A stretch of 64,000 nucleotides of DNA. Source: Clostridia bacterium. GTDB taxonomy: Bacteria > Bacillota > Clostridia > Oscillospirales > CAG-382. Under the pieces are notes generated by a model. It saw only the letters and a program-made list of their open reading frames with translations. It made no database searches and was not told the origin of the DNA. The translations under genes were made by a program, and so were the position numbers. Below are positions 51,667 through 60,009 of this stretch, piece after piece. How positions within the stretch are numbered: position 1 is the first letter of the stretch; every line of letters starts with the position of its first letter. The DNA lies in assembly GCA_017560085.1 (NCBI GenBank), contig JAFYPA010000064.1:18137-82136 (forward strand), written 5' to 3'.

Positions 51667-51700
51667 CCCCGATGGAAGCAGCTCCGTCGGGGATATTTTT
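51667..51700 (+). terminator. Terminator after the dehydroquinase-like gene
   Basis: A 10-bp stem CCCCGATGGA/TCCGTCGGGG with a 6-nt loop, then ATATTTTT. Confidence 0.9.
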
Positions 51701-51705
51701 ACGCA

Positions 51706-51744
51706 AAAAAATCCGACGACCGAAAAGCCGTCGGAAATTTTTTA
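51706..51744. terminator. Terminator facing the symporter gene
   Basis: CCGACG/CGTCGG (51713-51718, 51729-51734) with A7 on the left and T6 on the right, so it can work on both strands. Confidence 0.85.
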
Positions 51745-51754
51745 TTGAATGTTA

Positions 51755-53143
51755 TCAGCCTGCAAAGAAGATACCGTAAATTCCGAAGAGGAAGAGGAAT
51801 ACGATAATCACGGGAAGCACATACTTGCAGTAGCCGAAGAGCCATGAGGGAACCTTAAGACCCTTACCTGCGTTTGCTTCTTCGGTGAAGTTCTTCCAGC
51901 CCCAGCCCTTCTTACTCCATGTACAGTAAAGAACAAATACAAGTGAGCCGAGAGGAAGCAGACAGTTGGAAACGATGAAGTCCTCAAAGTCCATAATGTT
52001 CTTACCGGGAACGCCCATAAGGTTAACATTTGAAAGAACGTTAAAGCCGAGGATACAGGGCATTGCGAGTACAAGCATAATAATGCAGCAGAGAACACAA
52101 GCCTTCTTTCTTGTCCAGCCGAGCATATCGGAGAAGCAAGCGATAATTGCTTCGAACACCGCAAGAACGGTGGAGATAGCCGCAAAGGAGAGGAAGAGGA
52201 AGAAGAACGCGCCAACCACTCTGCCCACAACGGGACCCATCTGGTTGAATACGTTGGGAAGTGTTACGAAGATGAGGTTAGGACCTGCATCGGGCTGAAT
52301 TCCGAAGGAGAAGCAAGCAGGGAAAATAATGAGACCTGCGGTAAGTGCAACGAAGGTATCAAGGATAGCAACGTTGAGTGCTTCGCCGAAGAGTGCTCTG
52401 TCTCTGTTTATGTAGCTTCCGAAGATAGCCATAGAGCCGATACCGATGCTGAGTGTGAAGAAGGACTGATTCATTGCGGAAACAATAACATTGATGGGAT
52501 CAGCCATAAAGCTTTCAACATTGGGCACGAGGTAGAACTTAAGACCTTCAACACCACCGGGCTGTGCAATATTGTAAACCGCAAGGAATACCATAATCGC
52601 AAGAAGCGCAAGCATCATATACTTTGTAACTCTTTCAAGTCCCTTCTGAAGACCTATGGAAAGAATTGCAAAGCAGCCGATTGTTACGATAGCCATATAG
52701 ATTGTCATTGTATCCCAGCTGCCAACAAGACCGCCGAATACACCGCCGATTTCTTCTGCGTTAAGAGGTACGAATGTGCCCTTGATTGTTTCAACGAAGT
52801 AATAAAGCATCCAGCCCGCTACCATTGTGTAGAACATCATAAGCATTACGATACCTACAACGGATGCGTAACCGTGGATTCTCCAGCCCTTCTTTTCGGG
52901 GGTTACCGCGTGATACATTCTTGCGGGGGACTTCTGTGCCGCACGACCTACGGCGAATTCCATTGTCATAATCGGAATACCCATAGCAACAAGGAATAAA
53001 AGGTAAATCAGAACGAAGAACGCGCCTCCGTTTTCACCTACAAGCCACGGGAACTTCCATACGTTGCCAAGACCGATTGCACATCCTGCGCTGAGCAGAA
53101 TAAAGCCGAGTCTTGAGCCGAGCTTTTCTCTCTGGTTGTTCAT
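51755..53143 (-). CDS. Sodium-dependent transporter, neurotransmitter:sodium symporter family
   Basis: 462 aa, about eleven or twelve membrane helices. The N-terminal GFILLSAGCAIGLGNVWKFPWLVGENGGAFFVLIYL is the TM1 signature of the LeuT/MhsT family, with the unwound G-x-GN region that binds Na+ and substrate. Bacterial members take up amino acids, often tryptophan or other hydrophobic ones. Its length matches MhsT-like proteins. It has its own promoter and is convergent with the dehydroquinase-like gene. Confidence 0.93.
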   Translation of the reverse strand: MNNQREKLGSRLGFILLSAGCAIGLGNVWKFPWLVGENGGAFFVLIYLLFLVAMGIPIMTMEFAVGRAAQKSPARMYHAVTPEKKGWRIHGYASVVGIVMLMMFYTMVAGWMLYYFVETIKGTFVPLNAEEIGGVFGGLVGSWDTMTIYMAIVTIGCFAILSIGLQKGLERVTKYMMLALLAIMVFLAVYNIAQPGGVEGLKFYLVPNVESFMADPINVIVSAMNQSFFTLSIGIGSMAIFGSYINRDRALFGEALNVAILDTFVALTAGLIIFPACFSFGIQPDAGPNLIFVTLPNVFNQMGPVVGRVVGAFFFLFLSFAAISTVLAVFEAIIACFSDMLGWTRKKACVLCCIIMLVLAMPCILGFNVLSNVNLMGVPGKNIMDFEDFIVSNCLLPLGSLVFVLYCTWSKKGWGWKNFTEEANAGKGLKVPSWLFGYCKYVLPVIIVFLFLFGIYGIFFAG

Positions 53144-53197
53144 AATTTTTCTCCTTAAAATTTATTTCCGCATTTTTTACGGATATAAGTTATCAAT

Positions 53198-53226
53198 ATA
53201 ATACCATACATTTTTGAAAATTGCAA
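53198..53226 (-). promoter_or_regulatory. Promoter for the sodium symporter
   Basis: On the minus strand TTGCAA (53221-53226), 17-bp spacer, TATTAT (53198-53203). Confidence 0.8.
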
Positions 53227-53278
53227 TAGAAAATACATTATTTCGTCTATTTTTTCGTATTTTTGTTAGTAAAACCTA

Positions 53279-53307
53279 TTGCTTACGGTTAAAAAATGTG
53301 TTATACT
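53279..53307 (+). promoter_or_regulatory. Promoter for the AraC-type regulator at 53337
   Basis: TTGCTT (53279-53284), 17-bp spacer, TATACT (53302-53307) preceded by TGT (extended -10). It is only about 30 bp from the start codon. Confidence 0.75.
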
Positions 53308-53336
53308 TACACAAAAACAGCAAATAAGGACACATT

Positions 53337-54239
53337 ATGAAAACACGCTACGATTTCAAATATTTTGAATTCAGTAAAAATGACTTTCAGAATCCAAAAA
53401 ATGCAGGCGGTTTTGATATTTATCAGGTGGGCGAGCTTGAAATGTCCGCAAACGCTTGCATAGAAAAGCATAAACAAATATGCCACGAGATAAGCTACAT
53501 AATCTCCGGTGAAGGTACGTTCACAACCGGAGACAAAGAAATTCCAATCAAGAGCGGAGACATTCACATAATATCAAAGGATGAGTGGCACACCATAAAA
53601 TCTTCTAAGTCATGCGGTCTGCGCTTTGCTTTTCTGGGGTTCGGTTTTAATTGTGACTTTCACGATTTGTTACCGGCGAGCATAAAGGAGCTTTTCAACC
53701 AAAGTCCTACCTATGTCGTTTCGGACAGCTCGGGAGTAGGAAAGCTTTTTGCTATGCTGATAGACGAGAGCTACAGTAACGGCAGAAATTCGGAAAAGGC
53801 ATCGGAGTCACTGATAACATATATTCTTATACTTGCACAAAGACTGTTTTCCGGGACAGAGGGACAAAAATTTTTCCCGGAAAAATCAGCACGTTTTATA
53901 GGTCAACCGCTTTACGATATAATAAGATTCATCGACAAGTCCACACCGAATTGTCCATCTGTGCGTGAAATATGCGAAAAATTCAGCTACAGTGAAAGCT
54001 ATATTTCTCATCTCTTCAAGAAAAAGCTTGGTGTCGGAATCAGCGAATACATAACCGAATCAAGACTCAGTTATTCGGAGATGCTTCTTTTTGACGACAA
54101 GCACTCGATATCGGAAATTGCCCGAATTATCGGCTACGGCTCACTGCAAAGCTTCTGCAAGGCATTCAGAAAAAAGCACGGTCAAACTCCCACGCAGTAC
54201 AAGCAAGCACGAAAAAAGCGGATTGGGACACACGATTAA
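53337..54239 (+). CDS. AraC family transcriptional regulator with cupin domain
   Basis: 300 aa. N-terminal cupin (AGGFDIYQVGELEMSANACIEKHKQICHEISYIISGEGTF, ending in IPIKSGDIHIISKDEWH), central helical linker, C-terminal double HTH (CPSVREICEKFSYSESYISHLFKKKLGVGISEYITESRLSYSEMLLF and ISEIARIIGYGSLQSFCKAFRKKHGQTPTQYKQ). There is no ribosome site of the usual kind and the leader is short. It is upstream of the oxidoreductase pair at 54374-56305 and is their likely regulator. Confidence 0.88.
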   Translation: MKTRYDFKYFEFSKNDFQNPKNAGGFDIYQVGELEMSANACIEKHKQICHEISYIISGEGTFTTGDKEIPIKSGDIHIISKDEWHTIKSSKSCGLRFAFLGFGFNCDFHDLLPASIKELFNQSPTYVVSDSSGVGKLFAMLIDESYSNGRNSEKASESLITYILILAQRLFSGTEGQKFFPEKSARFIGQPLYDIIRFIDKSTPNCPSVREICEKFSYSESYISHLFKKKLGVGISEYITESRLSYSEMLLFDDKHSISEIARIIGYGSLQSFCKAFRKKHGQTPTQYKQARKKRIGTHD

Positions 54240-54311
54240 GCATCAGAGTCCATTGCTCATTATCCGCAAGCAGAGTATAATAAAAATACAAATATACTAT
54301 CGTTTTATGCA

Positions 54312-54340
54312 TTGTTATTTTAGAAAGAACATAGTATACT
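54312..54340 (+). promoter_or_regulatory. Promoter for the oxidoreductase pair
   Basis: TTGTTA (54312-54317), 17-bp spacer, TATACT (54335-54340). Confidence 0.75.
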
Positions 54341-54373
54341 TAAATCAATAAAAACACTGAAAGGAACACTAAC

Positions 54374-55438
54374 ATGAGTAAAGTAAAGGTAGCAGTAATA
54401 GGCTGCGGTACAATCGCAAACAGCGCACACATTCCGTCATATCTCGGCTGTCCCGATGCGGAAATCAAGTATTTCTGCGACATTATCCCCGAAAGAGCAG
54501 AGGCGGCGGTTGCAAAATACGGCTGCGGAAAGGCTGTAGTTGATTACAAGGAGGTGCTTGCAGACCCCGAAATCGAGGCTATTTCCGTTTGTACCCCCAA
54601 CAAGATGCACAGCATTATCACCTGTGATGCTCTGCGTGCGGGCAAGCACGTTCTTTGCGAAAAGCCTGCGGCGAGAACTCTTCCCGAGGTTATAAAGATG
54701 CAGGAGGCTCAGCACGAGACGGGCAAGACGCTCAACATCGGTGTCGTTAACCGCTTCAATGACGGTGTAAACCACATAAAGAGAATTATTGATTCGGGCG
54801 AGCTCGGTGAAATCTATTCCGTATATGTTTCCTTCAGAGCACACCGCTCCATTCCCGGTATCGGCGGTGCATTCACAACAAAGGAAATTGCCGGTGGCGG
54901 TGCGCTTATTGACTGGGGTGTTCACTATCTTGATATCGTTATGTACTGTACGGGCGACCCTGCTCCTAGAACCGTAAGTGCAGAGGCATTCTGTAAGCTC
55001 GGCAAGGATATTGCAAATTACAATTACACATATATGTGGGCTGAAAACACCCGTGACGTAAACGGAACGTACGATGTTGACGACTCTGTTGTGGGTATTG
55101 TAAGAACGGAAGGACCGACTATCACCTTCAACGGTGCGTGGGCGCAGAACATCGGTGAAAACGAGCAGTACATCGACTTTATGGGTACAAAGGGCGGTAT
55201 CCGTCTTTACTACGGCAAGCACTTTGAAATGTGGAGTACAAAGGACGGTATGCTTACAAAGACAAGCTTTGAATACAACTCCAAGAATCACTTCCAGACG
55301 GAAATCAATGCATTTATAAACTGTGTAAAGACGGGCGAAAAGGCACCCTCTCACATTGATACAAACATCATCACGGCAAAGATTCTTCAGGGCGTTTACG
55401 ATTCCTCCGAGGCACACAGAGAAATTGAAATAAACTGA
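54374..55438 (+). CDS. Gfo/Idh/MocA family oxidoreductase
   Basis: 354 aa. Rossmann start KVKVAVIGCGTIANSAHIPSYLGC, CTPNKMHSIITCDALRAGKHVLCEKPAA with the family EKP motif, and GGGALIDWGVHYLDIVMYC. The C-terminal domain ends VYDSSEAHREIEIN. It resembles the enzyme at 7259-8353. It probably acts on a sugar or cyclitol with NAD(P). Eighteen bp separate it from a second, shorter family member. Confidence 0.92.
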   Translation: MSKVKVAVIGCGTIANSAHIPSYLGCPDAEIKYFCDIIPERAEAAVAKYGCGKAVVDYKEVLADPEIEAISVCTPNKMHSIITCDALRAGKHVLCEKPAARTLPEVIKMQEAQHETGKTLNIGVVNRFNDGVNHIKRIIDSGELGEIYSVYVSFRAHRSIPGIGGAFTTKEIAGGGALIDWGVHYLDIVMYCTGDPAPRTVSAEAFCKLGKDIANYNYTYMWAENTRDVNGTYDVDDSVVGIVRTEGPTITFNGAWAQNIGENEQYIDFMGTKGGIRLYYGKHFEMWSTKDGMLTKTSFEYNSKNHFQTEINAFINCVKTGEKAPSHIDTNIITAKILQGVYDSSEAHREIEIN

Positions 55439-55456
55439 TGCAGACAGGAGCAGATT

Positions 55457-56305
55457 ATGAAAAAGATTGGCTTTATAGATTACTTTCTTGACGAATGGCA
55501 CGCGAACAACTATCCCGAATTCATAAAGACCGCCTCAAACGGTGAATTTGAGGTAGCCTATGCCTGGGGTATGATTGACCCGCCGAAGGAGCTTGGCGAT
55601 GACAAAATTTCCAACAAGGCATGGGCTGAAAAATTCGGCGTACAGCTTTGCAACACTATGGAGGAGGTAATAGAAAAGAGCGACTATCTTATCGTTCTCT
55701 CCCCCAACAATCCCGAAATGCACGAGGAGCTGTGCAGAAAGCCCCTTTCCTCGGGCAAGCTTACATACGTTGACAAGACCTTCGCTCCCGATCCCGAGAC
55801 GGCAAGAAGAATTTTCGCTGTTGCGGATGCATCGGGTACACAGACATATTCAAGCTCTGCTCTTCGCTTTGCGGAGGAATACAAGGACTTTGAGGGCTTT
55901 GCCATTGACCGTCTTTACTCCAAGGGCTCGGGAACATATGAGATGTACTCCATTCATCAGATAGAGCCTATTATGATGATTATGAAGGCAAGACCTGTGA
56001 GAGTTATGTACACGGGTACAGAGGTTCATCCGTCAATGGTAATTGAGTTCGAGGACGGAAGATGCGCTCATATGTATCAGGCAATGGGTGAAAAGTTTGA
56101 AATCACGGTTGTTGACAAGGAAAACAAGTCTATGACAAGAAGAGTTGACTCCGATTTCTTTATGAGCTTTATAAGGGACCTGATTGAATTCTTCAAGGAC
56201 GGCAAGATAAGAGCTCCGCACGAGCAGACGGTGAGTGTTATTGCCGTAAGAGAAGCGGGACTTAAGGCTATGAAGACGCCATTTGTATGGGTTGATGTGG
56301 AATAA
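55457..56305 (+). CDS. Gfo/Idh/MocA-like oxidoreductase, short and diverged
   Basis: 282 aa. A Rossmann-like N-terminus without the GxGxxG loop (KKIGFIDYFLDEWHANNYPEF), LIVLSPNNPEMHEELCRKPLSSGKLTYVDKTFAPD (DKT in place of EKP), and a C-terminal domain with FEITVVDKENKSMTRRVDSDFF. The missing glycine loop and shorter length suggest altered cofactor binding. GGAG precedes the ATG. Paired with the typical enzyme upstream, it may be its partner subunit or act on a related compound; this is an inference. Confidence 0.8.
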   Translation: MKKIGFIDYFLDEWHANNYPEFIKTASNGEFEVAYAWGMIDPPKELGDDKISNKAWAEKFGVQLCNTMEEVIEKSDYLIVLSPNNPEMHEELCRKPLSSGKLTYVDKTFAPDPETARRIFAVADASGTQTYSSSALRFAEEYKDFEGFAIDRLYSKGSGTYEMYSIHQIEPIMMIMKARPVRVMYTGTEVHPSMVIEFEDGRCAHMYQAMGEKFEITVVDKENKSMTRRVDSDFFMSFIRDLIEFFKDGKIRAPHEQTVSVIAVREAGLKAMKTPFVWVDVE

Positions 56306-56360
56306 TAATTTTCGGAGAGAGCTTCATCGGCTTCTCTCCGCTTTGTTTACACTTTTGTAA

Positions 56361-56389
56361 TTGCATTTTATTTTTTGCCGTGCTATACT
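56361..56389 (+). promoter_or_regulatory. Promoter upstream of the candidate structured RNA
   Basis: TTGCAT (56361-56366), 17-bp spacer, TATACT (56384-56389) preceded by TGC (extended -10). A transcript would start near 56396. Confidence 0.7.
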
Positions 56390-56395
56390 TATTTC

Positions 56396-56536
56396 GGCAG
56401 ACTAATTATTATGCGTGAAGGTTATTATACAACCAGATCCGACTTGATATTTTGTGTGTCGGGAAACAGTACCGAAACACGGAGAGATATTGAAGCATTG
56501 CTTCCTCCGATATTCGTACTGTTTCTTTTTTATTTT
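56396..56536 (+). ncRNA. Candidate small structured RNA or leader with terminator
   Basis: After the promoter at 56361-56389 come hairpin 1 (CCGAC/GTCGG, 56439-56443 and 56458-56462) and, directly after it, a long composite hairpin: a 10-bp perfect outer stem GAAACAGTAC/GTACTGTTTC (56463-56472, 56516-56525), a middle stem CGGAG/CTCCG (56480-56484, 56505-56509) and an inner stem GAAGC/GCTTC (56492-56496, 56500-56504) with an ATT loop. TTTTTTATTTT follows from 56526. A second promoter for the amidohydrolase gene lies downstream, so this could be a free-standing RNA of about 135 nt. It does not match a riboswitch or T-box I recognise. The 318-bp gap 56306-56623 holds only this unit and the two promoters. 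Confidence 0.55.
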
Positions 56537-56559
56537 CGGGCAAAAGCTTCCGATTACTA

Positions 56560-56588
56560 TTGCAAATTCCGAAATTCGGTGATATAAT
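56560..56588 (+). promoter_or_regulatory. Promoter for the amidohydrolase pair
   Basis: TTGCAA (56560-56565), 17-bp spacer, TATAAT (56583-56588) with TGA before it (extended -10). It leads to AAGGAG and the ATG at 56624. Confidence 0.85.
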
Positions 56589-56623
56589 GGCTTCAAAGCA
56601 CAAAAGCAAAAAGGAGAACTCCA

Positions 56624-57778
56624 ATGACAAACAGAGAAAAAAACGGCTTTTCAAATCAGCCTCTTTGTGACAGCCATCTTCATATAGAAAAAGGCACAAG
56701 TGCGGACAGAGCGATTGAAATTTTCAATATCATCTGCGACTACTACAATTACGAAAGAATATGCATCTGCGCGCTTACCGGTCTTGGCGGAGGCTTCAAG
56801 GACCCCGGCGGAAACATCAAGGCTCTTTATATAAAGTCAAAAATGAATGAGGCACGCAGGAATAACTGCTATGTATTCGGTCACATCTACCATCACCACG
56901 ACGGCAAGGACACCGCTGACGGTTATCTTCGTCAGGTAAAGAAGCTTTATGAGATGGGCGTTGACGGATACAAGTTCATCGAGGGTAAGCCCGATTACAG
57001 AAAGGACACGGGCTTTGCGATTGACGACCCGATTTATGACAAGATGTATGCGTTTATTGAGGAAAAGGGGCTTCCGATAACGCATCACATTGCAGACCCG
57101 AGAAAATGCTGGGATGTAAAGAACGCCTCCCCTATTGCCATTGCAAGAGGATGGGTATATGATGAATCCTTCCAGACCTTTGACCGACTTCGTGCCGAAA
57201 CGGAGGGACTTCTCAAAAAGTTCCCGAAGCTCAAGGTAACATTTGCTCACTTCTTCTTTATTTCGGATGAACTTGAGGAAGCAAGAAGATTTATGGACAC
57301 ATACCCAAATGTTTCCTTTGATATGACACCCGGCGGTGAAATGTTCGTAGGCTTCTCCAAGGATCACGACGGATGGGTTAAGTTCTTCAACGATTATTCT
57401 GACAGAATCTACTATGGTACTGACACATACAATTTCGACTACGGCAATAATCCCGAAAGCTATGAGGACAGCGGTGATGCAGGTCACAGAAACAATCTTG
57501 TCCGCTTTGCTCTTGAGAGAACAGAGCCCTTTGAGGATATACATTACGGCACTATCATTCCTCTTTCCCTCTCGGAGGATGTAAGAAAGAAGATTTACCA
57601 CGACAACTTCGTAAACCGTCAGGGTGATGCGAGAGAGGTCAACAAGGAGCTTTGTGCGCTTGAAGCGGCTAACATTCTGGATGCATATGAGCACGGATTG
57701 CTTACGCCTCACACTCATTCGGAATTCGATGAGGAGCTGGGAAGCGTAAAGGCGGCTTACGAATACTTTGCAAAATAA
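56624..57778 (+). CDS. Amidohydrolase-2-like metal-dependent hydrolase
   Basis: 384 aa. TIM-barrel hydrolase: DSHLHIEKG (DxHxH metal site, about 20-24), ITHHIADP (His), KVTFAHFFF (His) and YYGTDTYN (metal/catalytic Asp). The order matches amidohydrolase family 2 (lactonases and decarboxylases). GEMFVGFSKDHDGWVKFFNDYSDRI is shared with the next gene. It is one of a tandem pair at 56624 and 57794. A role in sugar-lactone or acid hydrolysis is likely, but the substrate is unknown. Confidence 0.87.
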   Translation: MTNREKNGFSNQPLCDSHLHIEKGTSADRAIEIFNIICDYYNYERICICALTGLGGGFKDPGGNIKALYIKSKMNEARRNNCYVFGHIYHHHDGKDTADGYLRQVKKLYEMGVDGYKFIEGKPDYRKDTGFAIDDPIYDKMYAFIEEKGLPITHHIADPRKCWDVKNASPIAIARGWVYDESFQTFDRLRAETEGLLKKFPKLKVTFAHFFFISDELEEARRFMDTYPNVSFDMTPGGEMFVGFSKDHDGWVKFFNDYSDRIYYGTDTYNFDYGNNPESYEDSGDAGHRNNLVRFALERTEPFEDIHYGTIIPLSLSEDVRKKIYHDNFVNRQGDAREVNKELCALEAANILDAYEHGLLTPHTHSEFDEELGSVKAAYEYFAK

Positions 57779-57793
57779 AAAGAGGGTAACAAA

Positions 57794-58963
57794 ATGAAAA
57801 ATGTCCAAAGAAACAATTACCGACCTCTCCCCCTTTGCGACACACATTTTCATCTTATATATCCCGAAACGGTGGAAAGCACAATAAATATCTTCCGTGA
57901 AATAACGGATTACTTTGATATATCAAGAATCACAATGAACTGTATTTCCTGCGGAAGCGGACACAGAAGCATTGACTTCCCGAACAATGTAAAGGGTATT
58001 TACGTTCGTGACAGGCTCAATGAAGCGAGGGCGGACAGTGCGTTCGTTTACGGAAGCTTTACGCACCTCTTTGACGGAACGGATACAGCAGAGTCATATC
58101 TTGCGCAGGTTAAGAGGCTTTACGATATCGGCTTTGACGGCTTCAAGATGCTTGAGGGAAAGCCGGAATTTCGCAAAAAGCTGGGACATCCGCTGTGTGA
58201 TGAAATATTCGACAAATCCTACGCCTTTATGGAGGAAGCGGGATTCCCCGTAAAAATGCATCTCGGCGATCCGTACACTGCGTGGGGACCCAAGGAATCA
58301 ATATCGCCTTATGCCCTGTCCCGCGGCTGGTGGTACGGTGACGGCACATATCCGTCCTTCGAGGAGCTTCACCAAGAGGTTTACGGTGTAATGAAGAAAT
58401 TTCCGAAGCTTAAGCTTTGTCTTGCGCATTTCTTCTTTCTGGGGCATAATACGGACGAGCTTCGAAAATTCTTTGACACATACGAAAACGTATCCGTTGA
58501 CCTGACACCCGGTGCATCAATGTTCAAGGGCTTTACCGAGCATTACAATGACGCCGTGAAATTCTTTGAGGAATATTCGGACAGAATCTTCTTCGGCTCG
58601 GACACTTACAACCGTCCCGTCGAGGGTGATGCTTTTGACAAATACGAGCAGAGCGGTGATGCGGGACACAGAATAAATCTTGTACGCCATTGTCTTGAAA
58701 AATCCGAGGATATGGAAATTGAGGAAGGTCATCTCGGATTTTTAAAGCCGCTTAATCTTTCCGATAAGGTGCTTCGTGATATCTATTACGGCAATCACGC
58801 AAGGCTTCATCCTACAGCAAGAAATACGGACAAGGCTCTTGCAAGAGCTTATGCCGAGGAAATGCTTGAGATTATAAATTGTGATTTTCACAAATTTGCT
58901 GTCCCCGAAGAAAAAGCGACGGAAGAGCAGAATCTTCGCACTATAATCGGGTATTATTCTTAA
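57794..58963 (+). CDS. Amidohydrolase-2-like metal-dependent hydrolase, paralogue of the preceding gene
   Basis: 389 aa. DTHFHLIYP (DxHxH), VKMHLGDP (His), KLCLAHFFF (His) and FFGSDTYN (Asp) are at the same places as in the upstream paralogue. The EGKPEFRKK and SGDAGHRINLVRHCLE segments are also shared. The start lies 15 bp after the upstream stop. The pair may form a heteromer or act on two related compounds. A bidirectional terminator follows. Confidence 0.87.
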   Translation: MKNVQRNNYRPLPLCDTHFHLIYPETVESTINIFREITDYFDISRITMNCISCGSGHRSIDFPNNVKGIYVRDRLNEARADSAFVYGSFTHLFDGTDTAESYLAQVKRLYDIGFDGFKMLEGKPEFRKKLGHPLCDEIFDKSYAFMEEAGFPVKMHLGDPYTAWGPKESISPYALSRGWWYGDGTYPSFEELHQEVYGVMKKFPKLKLCLAHFFFLGHNTDELRKFFDTYENVSVDLTPGASMFKGFTEHYNDAVKFFEEYSDRIFFGSDTYNRPVEGDAFDKYEQSGDAGHRINLVRHCLEKSEDMEIEEGHLGFLKPLNLSDKVLRDIYYGNHARLHPTARNTDKALARAYAEEMLEIINCDFHKFAVPEEKATEEQNLRTIIGYYS

Positions 58964-58970
58964 TATACAA

Positions 58971-59010
58971 AAAAGCTTCGGGTTGCGAATTGCCCGAAGC
59001 TTTTGCATTT
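58971..59010. terminator. Bidirectional terminator between convergent genes
   Basis: A 12-bp perfect stem AAAAGCTTCGGG/CCCGAAGCTTTT (58971-58982, 58993-59004), A/T-rich on both sides. Confidence 0.92.
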
Positions 59011-59019
59011 GTATTTACT

Positions 59020-59844
59020 TTATTTTTCCCTTGAGCTTTTTCTGTATTTCAGAGGAGACATTCCCGTGCTTGTGCTTATGAGCCTTGAGAAATAGGTGTG
59101 ATTACATATTCCTACACTGTCCGCAATCTCGCCCACGGAAAGCTCGGTGTCGGTTAAAAGATTCAACGCACGATGAAGACGTCTTTTGGTTATGTAGTCC
59201 TTGATACTGCTTCCGAAGGCGGTGTTGAAGTTTTCGTAGAGAAGATTCTTGGAGACACCGAGGTATCTGCAAAGTGAGGAAACCGTCAGATTCTCCGAGA
59301 GGTTTTCGTCAATGTACCGTGCCGCCTTTTCCGCCATCAGGTTGTACTGGGGCTTTATTACTCCGTCTCCGAGAATGTAGGATGCCACAGCAACCGCTAT
59401 GTTTGCAACGCTTCCGAGTCCCTGCTTGTCGTAGTATGCGAGGCTTTCGTAGTGTCTGCAAAGCTCGTTTATGTCGCCGTCAAACCAGCTTACCTTCTCG
59501 GTTGAAAGTCCGCTCCTGTCCGTTCTTATTCGTCCGAGTATTATATATGCAAGAATTTCACCGTCCGAAACAAGCGGTACTGCCATATCGCAGAGTCCTG
59601 CGTGGCAGATGTGCATTTCAGCCTTCTTACTTATTTTGCATTTTTCCAGCATTTCCATATCGGAGCACTTACATCTGTAGCAGTTGTCCGCCTCCTGAAG
59701 TGTAAGGCAGAATTTCTGCTCCTCCGTGCGGGAATTCGCTATATATTCAAATTCCTGACCGAGAATGGCAATGGGCACGCCCGTGATAAGGCTGAAATCG
59801 GAAAGGATTCTGTCAAGCTTTTCTTTGTCAAACTTAAGTATCAT
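59020..59844 (-). CDS. AraC family regulator with PocR-type sensory domain
   Basis: 274 aa. N-terminal PocR ligand-binding domain (about 5-135), recognisable by FCLTLQEADNCYRCKCSDMEML and HICHAGLCDMAVPLVSDGEILAYIILGRIR, followed by an AraC double HTH (LTVSSLCRYLGVSKNLLYENFNTAFGSSIKDYITKRRLHRALNLL and SVGEIADSVGICNHTYFSRLISTSTGMSPLKYRK). PocR domains sense small polar molecules such as 1,2-propanediol or related polyols. It is divergent from the two DMT transporters, and direct repeats before all three promoters fit control by this protein. Confidence 0.92.
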   Translation of the reverse strand: MILKFDKEKLDRILSDFSLITGVPIAILGQEFEYIANSRTEEQKFCLTLQEADNCYRCKCSDMEMLEKCKISKKAEMHICHAGLCDMAVPLVSDGEILAYIILGRIRTDRSGLSTEKVSWFDGDINELCRHYESLAYYDKQGLGSVANIAVAVASYILGDGVIKPQYNLMAEKAARYIDENLSENLTVSSLCRYLGVSKNLLYENFNTAFGSSIKDYITKRRLHRALNLLTDTELSVGEIADSVGICNHTYFSRLISTSTGMSPLKYRKSSREK

Positions 59845-59870
59845 ATATTTCTCCGTTGGGATTTTTTTAA

Positions 59871-59899
59871 ATTATAATACACTTCGGGAAAAATGTCAA
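59871..59899 (-). promoter_or_regulatory. Promoter for the PocR/AraC regulator
   Basis: On the minus strand TTGACA (59894-59899), 17-bp spacer, TATAAT (59871-59876). The first direct repeat overlaps the spacer. Confidence 0.88.
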
Positions 59900-59930
59900 G
59901 TTTTTCCGCACATTCGGGACAAAAGTGCAA
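59883..59930. promoter_or_regulatory. Direct repeats, candidate sites for the PocR/AraC regulator
   Basis: TTCGGGAAAAATGTCAAG (59883-59900) and TTCGGGACAAAAGTGCAA (59913-59930), 30 bp apart. A third copy is at 60919-60936, before the second DMT gene. AraC proteins bind direct repeats of this spacing. Confidence 0.65.
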
Positions 59931-59949
59931 ATTTTTAATACAAAAGCAC

Positions 59950-59978
59950 TTGCCAAAATCAATAAAATGAGGTATAAT
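59950..59978 (+). promoter_or_regulatory. Promoter for the first DMT transporter
   Basis: TTGCCA (59950-59955), 17-bp spacer, TATAAT (59973-59978). The second direct repeat ends 19 bp upstream of the -35 box, a usual activator position. Confidence 0.85.
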
Positions 59979-60009
59979 AATACGGTAAATTTTCGGAACG
60001 GAGTCTACT

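Noticed and set aside
56375..56587. A 70-codon open frame in the gap before the amidohydrolase pair
   Set aside because: It overlaps a promoter, a strong hairpin and a T-tract, and its translation has no domain features; an RNA function is more likely.
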